Shown here: positions 13,949 through 21,607 of the stretch, piece by piece
Numbering within the stretch: position 1 is the first letter of the stretch
How the letters are laid out: each line of letters starts with the position of its first letter
NCBI GenBank assembly: GCA_000437515.1
Contig: FR898482.1
Location: forward strand, 1,532-23,138
DNA: 21,607 bases
Direction: 5' to 3'
From: Acidiphilium sp. CAG:727
Lineage (GTDB): Bacteria; Bacillota; Clostridia; Christensenellales; Borkfalkiaceae
Position numbers and translations under genes: made by a program
The notes under the pieces: model-generated
The model's database searches: none
Seen by the model: only the letters and a program-made list of their open reading frames with translations
What the model was told of the DNA's origin: nothing

Positions 13949-14677
13949 TTACAGGGCTTCGTAAGGATCGACGACTACGGACGTGTCGAAATACTTCCAC
14001 GGGAGGACGTCTTTCGGCGGCTCTATCTTAAAACACAGTCTGTTTTTGGTCACGGGGTGAGTAAACGAAAGAGTCGTAGCCCAAAGCGCGAGCCTGCCCT
14101 TTTTAGCCTTTTCGCCGCCGTAACGCATATCGCCGTAAACGGGAGCGCCGATATTAGCCATCTGCACTCTTATCTGATGACTTCTGCCAGTATGCAGAGT
14201 TACCGAAACGAACGAAAGTCCGTTCTTTTCTTCCTTTACGTCGTACTCGAGTTCGGCGAATTTCGCGCCTTCTACCGACTGCCCGCAAACGTAAATCATA
14301 TTGTTTATCGGGTTTTTCTTTAAGTAGTTGGTAAGGGTCGCGCGTTTTTCTTTGGGGCTTCCGACGAGTACGGCGGAATATTTCTTTTCGAAATCGCCCG
14401 TCTTCATCTGTTCGGAAAGCCTTGCCGCCGCCTTACTGCTTTTTGCAAAAACCATAACTCCGCCCGTCGGTCTGTCCAGTCTATGCACGAGTCCGACGTA
14501 AACGTTACCCTGCTTGTTTTCGCGTTCTTTGATATGCTCCTTTATCACGGTGAGCATATCTTTGTCTTTGCTCTCGTCTTCGCACGAAGGCACGCCCTGC
14601 GGCTTCATTACCACTATTACGTGATTATCCTCGTGTAAAATCACGAGATCTTCTTTTTCGAATTGTTTTTCACTCAT
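13949..14677 (-). CDS. RluA-family pseudouridine synthase
   Basis: A 242-residue RNA-modifying enzyme that isomerises uridine to pseudouridine in rRNA or tRNA. The RluA signature HRLDRPTGG carries catalytic Asp68. LHTGRSHQIRVQMANIGAPVYGDMRYG is the second conserved block. There is no N-terminal S4 domain, so it is a short single-domain RluA/RluC type and the target site cannot be assigned. Its start overlaps the stop of the upstream methyltransferase gene by 8 bases, so it is the last gene of the ileS operon. No clean terminator was found after it, only small GC hairpins near 13915-13945. Confidence 0.92.
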   Translation of the reverse strand: MSEKQFEKEDLVILHEDNHVIVVMKPQGVPSCEDESKDKDMLTVIKEHIKERENKQGNVYVGLVHRLDRPTGGVMVFAKSSKAAARLSEQMKTGDFEKKYSAVLVGSPKEKRATLTNYLKKNPINNMIYVCGQSVEGAKFAELEYDVKEEKNGLSFVSVTLHTGRSHQIRVQMANIGAPVYGDMRYGGEKAKKGRLALWATTLSFTHPVTKNRLCFKIEPPKDVLPWKYFDTSVVVDPYEAL

Positions 14678-15536
14678 TTATAAACATGCCTCCCGCTCCG
14701 CACGGTAGATTTATCCCTTCTTCGGTCTTTACGCCGACTTCGTACGCTTCAACTCTGCCCTTGCCGACTTTCCGTTTAACAGTCAACGTAAGAATGTTTT
14801 CGAGTACCGTCGGTTGAAGCCCCGTAGTATAACTGTTGATAAGCACGAAAAGCGGATTATCCGACAAAACTTCGGTACAAAGTTCTACGAAAGGATATAT
14901 TTCGCTTTCGATTTTCCACATTTCGCCGTTCGGACCCCTGCCGTAACTCGGCGGGTCCATTATAATCGCGTCGTATTTATGCCCGCGTTTGATTTCGCGT
15001 TTTACGAATTTAACGCAGTCGTCTATTATATATCTGACGGGTTTGTCTTTAAGCCCCGAAAGCCGGACGTTTTCACCCGCCCTTTCGACCATGCCTTTGC
15101 TTGCGTCTACGTGGCAGACGCTCGCCCCCGCAGACAGGCACGCAACGGTCGCTCCGCCGGTATACGCGAATAAGTTCAATACGCTTATCGGTCTGCCGGC
15201 GTTTTTAATAAGTCCTCGCATTATATCCCAGTTGACGGCCTGTTCGGGGAAAAGCCCGGTATGCTTGAAGCCCATGGGCTTAATCATGAATTTCAGGTCG
15301 TCGTACGATATAACCCATTCTTCGGGGAATTTTTTGAGATATTCCCAACGCCCGCCGCCGCTTTCGCTACGGATATATTTAGCGTTGAGATCTTTATAAT
15401 GCTCCATATCCGTCCTTGCGCCCCATATAACCTGCGGGTCGGGACGAAGAAGAACGACGTCTTTCCAACGCTCCAACTTATATCCGTCGCCGGTTGCGAG
15501 AACGACGTAATCTTTCCATTTATCGGCTACTTTCAT
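14670..15536 (-). CDS. Class I SAM-dependent methyltransferase, RlmI/RlmK-like
   Basis: A 288-residue predicted rRNA cytosine-type methyltransferase. Motif I is VLNLFAYTGGATVA (about residues 118-131), CHVDASKGMVERA binds SAM, and IIMDPPSYGRGPNGEMWK is motif IV of the family that methylates RNA bases. The N-terminal part (residues 1-100) is shorter than in E. coli RlmI and lacks a visible PUA domain. The start overlaps the ileS stop as ATGA, the mark of translational coupling. Neighbouring an aminoacyl-tRNA synthetase and a pseudouridine synthase fits an RNA-modification role. The substrate is not known. Confidence 0.87.
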   Translation of the reverse strand: MKVADKWKDYVVLATGDGYKLERWKDVVLLRPDPQVIWGARTDMEHYKDLNAKYIRSESGGGRWEYLKKFPEEWVISYDDLKFMIKPMGFKHTGLFPEQAVNWDIMRGLIKNAGRPISVLNLFAYTGGATVACLSAGASVCHVDASKGMVERAGENVRLSGLKDKPVRYIIDDCVKFVKREIKRGHKYDAIIMDPPSYGRGPNGEMWKIESEIYPFVELCTEVLSDNPLFVLINSYTTGLQPTVLENILTLTVKRKVGKGRVEAYEVGVKTEEGINLPCGAGGMFINE

Positions 15537-18500
15537 ACTTTTTTGACTACGAGCGTAACTTTATCGCCGTTGATGTCGAAGTCTTTTTTATACCCGTCGA
15601 AAATCTCGTTTACGAGTTTTTCGGCGAGAACGTCGCCCGCTATATCTTTGCCGAGCGATCTGAACGCTTTTTCGCTTACGCCCTCGGCGGTATAACCCAA
15701 AACTATGCGGTCGGTTACGTTGAATCCCGCTTCTTTACGCATGTTCTGTACCCTCGAAACGATCTCTCTTACCGTGCCTTCCATCAGGAGTTCTTCGCTG
15801 ACGTGGGCGTCGAGTACGACCGTCAAACCGTCGGTGCTTTCAGAAACGTAGCCTTCGGCGGGTTCGCTCGAAATAAGCAAATCGTCGAGCGAGAGCGAAA
15901 CGGGCTTGCCGTTTACTTCGAAGTCGTAATTTTTGCCGCTTCTTACGGTGTCTACCACCGCTTTCGCGTCGCACGTGTCGAGGAATTGCCTTATTCCTCC
16001 GAGCAACGCTCCGTATTTAGGTCCGAGCGTTTTAAGTTGCGGCTTTAACTTATAATTTACGAACTGCGACGCGTCGCGTAAAAGTTCGAAACTCTTGATG
16101 TTGAGTTCGTCGCGCGCTATGCCGTAGAGTTCGGGCGAAAGGTCTATCTTTCTGTCCGAAGCGATATAGAGTTTGCCTAGCGGTTGACGATTCTTTATGT
16201 TACTGCCGTTTCTCGCCGCTCTGCCAAGCGTTACGATTTCGAGAACGGTCTCCATACCTTCTTCGAGTTTCTTGTCGATAAGGCTTTCATCCGCCGTCGG
16301 GAAATCGCAGAGATGTACCGATTCGGGCGCGTCCTTAAAGAAAGGAACGACGAGATTGAGATACATACTTTCCGTCATGAACGGAACGAACGGAGCGCAG
16401 ATTTTAGCCAATGTTACGAGCACCGTGTAAAGCGTTGTATAAGCCGCCGCCTTGTCATCGGTCATCTCGCTGCCCCAATATCTCTCTCTGCCGCGGCGAA
16501 CGTACCAGTTGGAAAGTTCGTCCGTGAAGTCCTGAATGGTCCTTGCCGTTTCGAAAATCTTATAATTTTCCAAACCTTCGTCGACCGTTTTTACGAGGGT
16601 GTTGAGTTTGGACAAAACCCATTTATCCATAAGACTCAACTTGCATTTTTTAAGGTCGTATTCCGACGGGTTATATTTATCGATGTCGGCGTATAAGACG
16701 AAAAACGCGTAGGTATTCCAGAGCGTACCCATAAATTTGCGCTGACCTTCGGAAACCGCTTCTTCGTAGAATCTCGTCGGAAGATACGGCGCGCTGCCCG
16801 TATAGAAATACCACCTTACGGCGTCCGCGCCCTGCTTGTCGAGTACCGTCCACGGGTCTACGACGTTGCCGATATGCTTGCTCATCTTAATACCGTTCTT
16901 ATCGTTGACGTGCCCTAAAACTATACAATTTTTGAAGGACGCTTTATCGAAGAGAATAGTCGAAATCGTGAGAAGCGTATAGAACCAGCCTCTCGTCTGA
17001 TCGACCGCTTCGGAAATGAAGTCGGCGGGGAAATGCTTTTCGAAAAGGTCTTTGTTTTCGAACGGATAATGGTACTGCGCGAAAGGCATAGAGCCCGAAT
17101 CGAACCAGCAGTCGATAACTTCTTTTACTCTCGTCATCCTGCCGCCGCACTTACCGCACTTGCAATGAAGCGCGTCTATATACGGACGGTGAAGTTCGAT
17201 ATCGCCCTCGACTCCGCAAGCCTCTTTGAGTTCTTCTTTGGAACCCATAACCCGCTTTTCGCCGCAGTCTTCGCATACCCATATCGGCAGCGGAGTACCC
17301 CAGTATCTCTCGCGGGATAAGCCCCAATCGATTACGTTTTCAAGGAAGTTGCCCATTCTGCCCGTGCCTATCGTTTCGGGCATCCAGTTTACCGACTTGT
17401 TGGCAGCGATAAGCCTGTCTTTTACGGCGGTGGTCTTTATAAACCAGGAACTTCTCGCGTAGTACAAAAGCGGAGTGTTGCAACGCCAGCAGAAGGGATA
17501 ACTATGCTCAAAGAGTTGGTCTTTGAAGAGTTTTCCGCTTATTTTAAGGTCTTTTATGATTTCCTTATCGGCGTCTTTTACGAACTGACCCGCGTAAGGA
17601 GTAACGGCTTCGACGAATCTGCCGCGATCGTTTACCATCTGTACGAACGGAAGATTATACTTTCTGCCGACGTTGGCGTCGTCTTCGCCGAACGCGGGCG
17701 CGATATGAACTATGCCTGTTCCGTCGGTAAGCGTAACGTAATCGTCGTTGGTTACGTAAAACGCCTTTTCTTTGAACGACCCAAGCGCATACGGGAACAT
17801 GGGTTCGTACTCGACGTATTCGTAGTCTTTACCTTTCTTTTTGCTTACGAGTTCGTATTCTTCGAAAAGAGTCGGCACTAACGCTTCGGCTAAAATATAG
17901 TTTTCGCCGTTTGCCGAAATTTCTACGTAGTCGGAGTTCGCGTTCATACAGAGCGCGACGTTGGACGGAAGCGTCCAAGGCGTAGTTGTCCACACCAGAA
18001 AATAAGTGTTTTCTCTGCCCTTTACTTTGAATTTTACGTAAACGGACTTTTCTTTTACGTCTTTATACCCCTGCGCGACCTCGTGCGAAGAAAGCGCCGT
18101 TCCGCAACGCGGGCAGTAGGGTACGATTTTGTAACCTTTGTATAAAAGTCCTTTTTCGTTTATGGTTTTAAGCGCCCACCACACCGATTCGATATAATCG
18201 TCGTGATAAGTAACGTACGGGTGATCCATGTCTACCCAGTAACCGAGGCGGTCGCTCATGTTTTTCCACTCGTTGGTGTACTTCCAGACCGACTGCTTAC
18301 ATTCTTTTATAAACGGCTCTATGCCGTATTTTTCTATATCCTGCTTACCGTCGAGTCCGAGTTTTTTCTCGATTTCGAGTTCGACGGGAAGTCCGTGCGT
18401 ATCCCAGCCCGCTTTACGAAGAACGTGATAGCCCTTCATCGTGCGGTATCTCGGCACGATGTCTTTCATTACGCGCGTTAAAACGTGCCCGATGTGCGGT

Positions 18501-18658
18501 TTTCCGTTAGCCGTCGGCGGACCGTCGTAAAACGTAAACTCCCTGTTGCCTTCGTTCTTTTTAACGCTCTTTTCGAACACGTCGTTTTGCTTCCAGAACT
18601 CGATTATCTCTTTCTCTCTCGAAACGAAATCGAGCGAAGCGTCTACTTTCTTATACAT
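15533..18658 (-). CDS. ileS: Isoleucyl-tRNA synthetase, type 2 (IleS2-like)
   Basis: A 1041-residue class I synthetase charging tRNA-Ile. The HIGH motif is PHIGH (55-58 region) in GPPTANGKPHIGHV, and the KMSKS motif is KMSKH (591-595) with the catalytic second lysine kept. WFDSGSMPFAQYHYPF and WCFYTGSAPYLPTRF-like stretches are standard. The total length, KMSKH instead of KMSKS, and lack of a C-terminal zinc ribbon point to the type 2 branch, which is generally less sensitive to mupirocin; that property is known of the family, not shown here. The start is set at 18658 because gggaggcaat precedes that ATG; the longer frame upstream runs through the T-box leader and is not translated. It is the first gene of the operon. 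Confidence 0.97.
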   Translation of the reverse strand: MYKKVDASLDFVSREKEIIEFWKQNDVFEKSVKKNEGNREFTFYDGPPTANGKPHIGHVLTRVMKDIVPRYRTMKGYHVLRKAGWDTHGLPVELEIEKKLGLDGKQDIEKYGIEPFIKECKQSVWKYTNEWKNMSDRLGYWVDMDHPYVTYHDDYIESVWWALKTINEKGLLYKGYKIVPYCPRCGTALSSHEVAQGYKDVKEKSVYVKFKVKGRENTYFLVWTTTPWTLPSNVALCMNANSDYVEISANGENYILAEALVPTLFEEYELVSKKKGKDYEYVEYEPMFPYALGSFKEKAFYVTNDDYVTLTDGTGIVHIAPAFGEDDANVGRKYNLPFVQMVNDRGRFVEAVTPYAGQFVKDADKEIIKDLKISGKLFKDQLFEHSYPFCWRCNTPLLYYARSSWFIKTTAVKDRLIAANKSVNWMPETIGTGRMGNFLENVIDWGLSRERYWGTPLPIWVCEDCGEKRVMGSKEELKEACGVEGDIELHRPYIDALHCKCGKCGGRMTRVKEVIDCWFDSGSMPFAQYHYPFENKDLFEKHFPADFISEAVDQTRGWFYTLLTISTILFDKASFKNCIVLGHVNDKNGIKMSKHIGNVVDPWTVLDKQGADAVRWYFYTGSAPYLPTRFYEEAVSEGQRKFMGTLWNTYAFFVLYADIDKYNPSEYDLKKCKLSLMDKWVLSKLNTLVKTVDEGLENYKIFETARTIQDFTDELSNWYVRRGRERYWGSEMTDDKAAAYTTLYTVLVTLAKICAPFVPFMTESMYLNLVVPFFKDAPESVHLCDFPTADESLIDKKLEEGMETVLEIVTLGRAARNGSNIKNRQPLGKLYIASDRKIDLSPELYGIARDELNIKSFELLRDASQFVNYKLKPQLKTLGPKYGALLGGIRQFLDTCDAKAVVDTVRSGKNYDFEVNGKPVSLSLDDLLISSEPAEGYVSESTDGLTVVLDAHVSEELLMEGTVREIVSRVQNMRKEAGFNVTDRIVLGYTAEGVSEKAFRSLGKDIAGDVLAEKLVNEIFDGYKKDFDINGDKVTLVVKKV

Positions 18659-18985
18659 ATTGCCTCCCGTTTTGCAATCGTTCGGACTTATATTTTGCCT
18701 GCACGATTGCCCGATATATGAAAATTCCCCTGCGTCTGAACGCCCGCCCGGCATGACCGGACGACCGAGAAGACGGGGGAACCGCGGTACCACTTCTCTT
18801 CCGCGTTTAATCGTTTAAGCGCGGCTCTTTTATCCTTTTTACGTAAAGGTGAACGTCGTCGCATACTGTGATTTTCCGCGACGCGGCTCGGAAAGGATAC
18901 GGCATATAAGCGTTGCGATCGGCTCTCACCTGCCCGACTCTCTGTTACGCCCGTGTTTATATCCGCGTGTTTTCGTCTTTGCCTT
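18659..18985 (-). promoter_or_regulatory. T-box riboswitch leader of ileS
   Basis: The minus-strand leader contains the T-box core TGGTACCGCGG (18792-18782), which pairs with the tRNA acceptor end. Two exclusive structures are visible. The antiterminator pairs GAGAAG (18798-18793) with CTTCTC (18772-18767). The terminator pairs TTCCCCCGTCT (18781-18771) with AGACG and GGGGAA (18737-18725, two-base bulge), then TTTT. Uncharged tRNA-Ile would favour readthrough into ileS. A candidate Ile specifier, ATC, lies at 18898-18896, but I did not fold stem I fully, so the codon assignment is tentative; the ileS gene itself supports Ile. Confidence 0.92.
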
Positions 18986-18991
18986 TTCTAT

Positions 18992-19020
18992 ATATTAGCA
19001 AAATTTTTGATTTAAGTAAA
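18992..19020 (-). promoter_or_regulatory. Promoter of the ileS operon
   Basis: On the minus strand TTTACT (19020-19015), 17-base spacer, TAATAT (18997-18992). Start predicted near 18985. The -35 is weak, the -10 good. It is divergent from the SRP RNA promoter at 19050-19078, with about 30 bases between. Confidence 0.6.
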
Positions 19021-19049
19021 GCGTTTTGACAAAATCGGCGTGAAATAAC

Positions 19050-19078
19050 TTGCAAAATTTATAAAAATGCGTTACAAT
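19050..19078 (+). promoter_or_regulatory. Promoter of the SRP RNA gene
   Basis: TTGCAA (19050-19055), 17-base spacer, TACAAT (19073-19078). The predicted start is 19085, exactly where the terminal helix of the RNA begins. Confidence 0.75.
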
Positions 19079-19084
19079 GTTCTC

Positions 19085-19352
19085 ACTGCGCTAGGTGGGG
19101 AGCCGGCGGTGCCCTGTACTTGCAATCCGCCGTAGCAAGGCTGAAGGTTCTCCGAGGCTCGCCGTATGGTTGGCTGCGCGCGGTAAGGCGTGATGATATC
19201 AAGGTCTTATGCAACGTGAACCCGCGAACCGTGTCAGGATAGGGATATAGCAGCACTAAACGGTTATTTGCGTGTGCCATAAGGTTGCTTTGAAGGAGCG
19301 ACCTGCCCCGTTACCGCTTCGGTACGACGTGTCGACGAGAAATGCGCAGTAT
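19085..19352 (+). ncRNA. ffs: Signal recognition particle RNA, large (Alu-containing) type
   Basis: The about 268-base RNA core of the signal recognition particle, which delivers nascent membrane and secreted proteins to the translocon. The 5' part GCTAGGTGGGGAGCCGGCGG with TGCCCTGTAC matches the Alu domain of Bacillus-type scRNA. The S-domain tip reads GTGTCAGG-ATA-GGGA-TAT-AGCAGCAC (19231-19255), matching the conserved GUCAGG...AGCAGCAC helix 8 that binds Ffh. The ends pair: ACTGCGC (19085-19091) with GCGCAGT (19344-19350). The apical tetraloop is GGGA on an A-U stem rather than the usual GGAA on G-C pairs. Minus-strand frames across it are not genes. Confidence 0.93.
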
Positions 19353-19363
19353 TTTGAATTTTC

Positions 19364-19397
19364 GGGCGGACGATACAGTCCGTCCTTTCGTTTTTTT
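19364..19397 (+). terminator. Terminator of the SRP RNA
   Basis: GGGCGGAC (19364-19371), loop GATACA, GTCCGTCC (19378-19385) with one G-T wobble, then TTTCGTTTTTTT. Confidence 0.85.
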
Positions 19398-19410
19398 ACG
19401 AACGCTTTGA

Positions 19411-19465
19411 GTCAACTCATCCGACGGCTACGCCGCCACCTTCCCTGCCAGGGAAGGCAAGGGAT
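19411..19465. repeat. Palindromic repeat element resembling a common clostridial intergenic repeat
   Basis: AACTCATCCGACGG is followed by two hairpins, CGGC-TAC-GCCG (19425-19435) and CCTTCCCT-GCC-AGGGAAGG (19439-19457). This layout (CTCATCCG, a CGGC/GCCG hairpin, then CCTTCCC...GGGAAGG) is, from memory, that of a dispersed MITE-like repeat in many gut Clostridia. Only one copy is in the window, so the family assignment rests on recall. Confidence 0.55.
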
Positions 19466-19502
19466 ACGCTACGCCGCAAAATAATAAAACAGAGCCATAA
19501 AA

Positions 19503-20204
19503 ATGAGTGAAGTAAAAGAAAGATTGAACGCGATACTTGCCGATATCGATAAAGGAAACAATTTCGGCGAAAAAATAACCCTTCTCGGCGCGACCAAATA
19601 CGTCGCCATGGACAAAATAGTCGAAGCCTACGAAAACGGACTTACCGTTATCGGCGAAAACCACGCGCAGGAATTCAGAGATAAATTCCCCTTTTACCCC
19701 GAGGGCTTGGAAAAGCATTTTATAGGCACGCTTCAATCGAACAAACTCAAATACGTGGTAGGCAAAGCGTACAGTATAGATTCCGTTTCGTCGCTCGATA
19801 CGGCGAAAAAAATCAACGACTTCGCCGCCAAAAAGGGCGTAATTCAGAATATAATGCCCGAAATAAACGCGGGGTGCGAAGAATCGAAGACGGGTATGCC
19901 GTTCGACGACCTTAAAAGGGATTTCGACGAAATGGCGGCTTTGCCTAACCTTAAAATAATCGGAATTATGGCAATGCTGCCTATAACCGTACAACTGCCG
20001 ATAACCGCCGACGCCGAAACGCTGGCGCGGATTACGCGCGAGATACGCGCATTTTACGACGAAAAAAGAAAAAATCTGCCCGATATGAAATATCTTTCTA
20101 TCGGCATGTCGGGCGACTACAAGATAGCGATTGCCAACGGCAGCAATATGATCCGCATAGGCAGAGCGATTTTCGGTCAGAGATACCCCGAAGAAAACAA
20201 ATAA
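19503..20204 (+). CDS. yggS: YggS-family pyridoxal phosphate homeostasis protein
   Basis: A 233-residue PLP-binding protein (PLPBP) with a single TIM-barrel domain, controlling the free PLP pool and amino-acid metabolism. The PLP lysine is Lys32 in LLGATKYV. VIGENHAQEFRDKF, KHFIGTLQSNKLKYVVG, IDSVSSLDTAKKI and the final LSIGMSGDYKIAIANGSNMIRIGRAIFG are the family blocks in order, the last binding phosphate. The segment after IGIMAMLPI (TVQLPITADAE) is a little unusual. The ribosome site is weak. It sits 10 bases before sepF, the normal Gram-positive ylmE-ylmF order. Confidence 0.95.
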   Translation: MSEVKERLNAILADIDKGNNFGEKITLLGATKYVAMDKIVEAYENGLTVIGENHAQEFRDKFPFYPEGLEKHFIGTLQSNKLKYVVGKAYSIDSVSSLDTAKKINDFAAKKGVIQNIMPEINAGCEESKTGMPFDDLKRDFDEMAALPNLKIIGIMAMLPITVQLPITADAETLARITREIRAFYDEKRKNLPDMKYLSIGMSGDYKIAIANGSNMIRIGRAIFGQRYPEENK

Positions 20205-20214
20205 GGAGGAAATT

Positions 20215-20553
20215 GTGGGATTTTTCGAGTTTTTGACTAAAAAAGTTGACGCAAAACCTAAAAAAGAGAAAAAAACCGAAGCGGAACGACAAGAAAACGA
20301 GCAAGGCGATTACGGATTCGACCGCAAAAAATACGCGCATATAGACGAATTCCGCCCCCGTTCTTTCGACGACGTCGCGGGGATTATCGACTGCCTTTTG
20401 GATAACAAGCCCGCGCTCGTGTTTTTAACCGAAGTGAGAGATACCACCGCTCAGAGAGTGCTGGATATACTTTCGGGCGCGGCTTACGCCCTGTACTCCA
20501 AAATCTGCGAAGTCGGCGAAGAAACCTACCTGATTACGACGGATAAAAAATAG
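20215..20553 (+). CDS. sepF: Cell division protein SepF
   Basis: A 112-residue FtsZ-associated division protein. The N-terminus (MGFFEFLTKKVD) can form the membrane-binding amphipathic helix. A charged linker (residues 14-45) leads to the SepF core FRPRSFDDVAGIIDCLLDNKPALVFLTEV with TTAQRVLDILSGAAYAL, which polymerises into rings. It starts with GTG, fixed by ataaggagg 5-6 bases upstream. At 112 residues it is shorter than the B. subtilis protein (about 150), mainly in the linker. The downstream ylmG/ylmH/divIVA genes often seen with it are absent here, replaced by a membrane-protein gene 9 bases away. Confidence 0.95.
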   Translation: MGFFEFLTKKVDAKPKKEKKTEAERQENEQGDYGFDRKKYAHIDEFRPRSFDDVAGIIDCLLDNKPALVFLTEVRDTTAQRVLDILSGAAYALYSKICEVGEETYLITTDKK

Positions 20554-20562
20554 GATGCACAT

Positions 20563-21363
20563 ATGGACATGAAAGAATTTGTAAGGGTGATACAGATACC
20601 CACCGCCGACGGACAAAGATTAAGTGAGTACGGATTATTCCATTGCATATTTTTTGCTCTGACGATAGCGGCGATGGTATTCGCCGTTATATATACGCTC
20701 AAAAAAGGCGAAAAAAACTTATATTTTTTATACGTTTTATCGTCCGTTTTAATGTGGATCGGCGAACTATATAAACAATTTTGCTACTCGTTCATAACGG
20801 GAACCTTTCATTACGAATGGTACTTTTTCCCGTGGCAGTTCTGTTCCACCCCTTTATACACGTTTTTGTTCTGCGCGATTGCCAAAAAAGGAAAACTTTA
20901 CGACGCGGTTTCGGCGTACAACGCGACCTACTCCCTGTTTGCCGGCACTTGCGTAATGCTCTATCCGAGTACGCTCGTAAATAATTACGGAATAAGTTTT
21001 CAATCCCTTTTACACCACGCTTTAATGATGATAACGGGCGTTTCGGCTCTCGTTTTGTACGCTAAAAAATTCTCGGTTAAATTGTTTTTCGAAAGTTTTT
21101 TGGTTTACTGCATATTGTTCGTAATCGCGATAATACTGAACTTTGCGATTCCCGCAATTACGGGGCAAAAAGTAAATATGTACTTCGTTTCAAAGACTTT
21201 CCCCGGCAAAGACAATCCTTTCGGAATATTCCAGAAAGCCTACCCGTACCCGATTTTCCTTATCGTATATACGCTTTTATTTACGGAGTTTGCCGCGCTT
21301 ATCGCGCACGTCGCGTACCTCGTTGCAAAAAAAGAAGGCGGCAAAACGACTTGCCGCGAGTAG
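20563..21363 (+). CDS. YwaF/TMEM164-like integral membrane protein
   Basis: A 266-residue polytopic membrane protein with about seven hydrophobic segments (roughly 25-45, 52-70, 90-108, 120-138, 145-165, 172-196, 228-258). FFPWQFCSTPLYTFLF and SLLHHALMMITG contain the Cys, Pro and paired His positions typical of the YwaF/TMEM164 family. The bacterial function is unknown; human TMEM164 is an acyltransferase for ether lipids, so an acyl-transfer role is conceivable but unproven. It follows sepF closely and is probably co-transcribed. A second ATG 6 bases downstream could be the true start; the ribosome site (aggatg) is weak. Confidence 0.7.
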   Translation: MDMKEFVRVIQIPTADGQRLSEYGLFHCIFFALTIAAMVFAVIYTLKKGEKNLYFLYVLSSVLMWIGELYKQFCYSFITGTFHYEWYFFPWQFCSTPLYTFLFCAIAKKGKLYDAVSAYNATYSLFAGTCVMLYPSTLVNNYGISFQSLLHHALMMITGVSALVLYAKKFSVKLFFESFLVYCILFVIAIILNFAIPAITGQKVNMYFVSKTFPGKDNPFGIFQKAYPYPIFLIVYTLLFTEFAALIAHVAYLVAKKEGGKTTCRE

Positions 21364-21414
21364 CCATTAACTCCGCGTATTCCCCTTTCCGGGAGACGTT
21401 TCGCTTGCGTCAAC

Positions 21415-21576
21415 ATGACATTTATATATGCGTATAAATCGGTAAAAACGACGCATAATGCGGGTATGAAGAAATACGACGACATTTCGGAAGTTGAAAA
21501 AATGCTTTCTTCCGCCGAACCGTCCGAAGTAGGCAATCTGCTTTCGGAACTTATCAGACTTACGAATACAAAATAA
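21415..21576 (+). CDS. Possible small ORF of 53 residues
   Basis: Reads MTFIYAYKSVKTTHNAG, then MKKYDDISEVEKMLSSAEPS and LLSELIRLTNTK. The second half looks like a soluble helical small protein; an inner ATG at 21466 gives 36 residues. The ribosome sites are poor for both. It follows the membrane-protein gene by 51 bases. I recognise no family. Codon use (gaa, aaa, tcg, gac) is like that of the neighbouring genes, which is the main support. Confidence 0.35.
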   Translation: MTFIYAYKSVKTTHNAGMKKYDDISEVEKMLSSAEPSEVGNLLSELIRLTNTK

Positions 21577-21607
21577 ATAACTCAAAAAGGTGCGGGGCAA
21601 ATCTTTA

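Noticed and set aside
18659..18793. N-terminal extension of IleS by 45 residues
   Set aside because: It would translate the T-box terminator; the ATG at 18658 has a proper ribosome site and the family N-terminus.
19083..19280. 65-codon minus-strand frame over the SRP RNA
   Set aside because: Explained by the conserved structured RNA on the plus strand.

Overview
The window looks like chromosomal DNA from a Bacillota/Clostridia-type bacterium, probably an uncultured gut lineage; that placement is inference. Support comes from a T-box leader on ileS, a large Bacillus-type SRP RNA with an Alu domain, a yggS-sepF division pair, many lipobox lipoproteins, strong AGGAGG-type ribosome sites and TTGACA/TATAAT promoters. 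No rRNA, tRNA or CRISPR array was seen.

Layout. (1) 1-3850, minus strand: a sugar-uptake operon with solute-binding lipoprotein, a TIM-barrel hydrolase-like lipoprotein and an ABC permease that runs off the left edge. It has a consensus promoter followed at once by an inverted repeat. (2) 3930-5130, minus: a ROK-family regulator with its own promoter overlapped by a palindrome. It is the obvious candidate regulator of the sugar operon. (3) 5105 to about 8130: a more AT-rich accessory patch. It holds the remnant of a tyrosine recombinase, a small mobile-element protein, about 700 bp without genes but full of hairpins and short repeats, a lone AAA ATPase (DUF4143 type) with its own promoter, and a short coding remnant. 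This is the least explained part of the window. (4) 8194-11403, plus: tandem terminators, then pflB-pflA (pyruvate formate-lyase and its activase), closed by a strong terminator. (5) 11424-13885, minus: two lipoproteins, one of unknown function and one with a transglutaminase-like domain plus leucine-rich repeats. (6) 13949-19020, minus: ileS, an rRNA-type methyltransferase and an RluA-type pseudouridine synthase with overlapping reading frames, under a T-box leader. (7) 19050-21576, plus: SRP RNA, a repeat element, yggS, sepF, a YwaF-like membrane protein and a possible small ORF.

How the genes fit together: regions 1 and 2 form a carbohydrate acquisition and control unit. pflBA handles anaerobic pyruvate cleavage to formate and acetyl-CoA. 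The ileS operon joins tRNA charging with RNA modification under tRNA-Ile sensing. The SRP RNA / yggS / sepF stretch is housekeeping. The accessory patch sits between the ROK gene and pflB and appears to be the decayed remains of an integrated element that left an ATPase gene and a structured non-coding tract.
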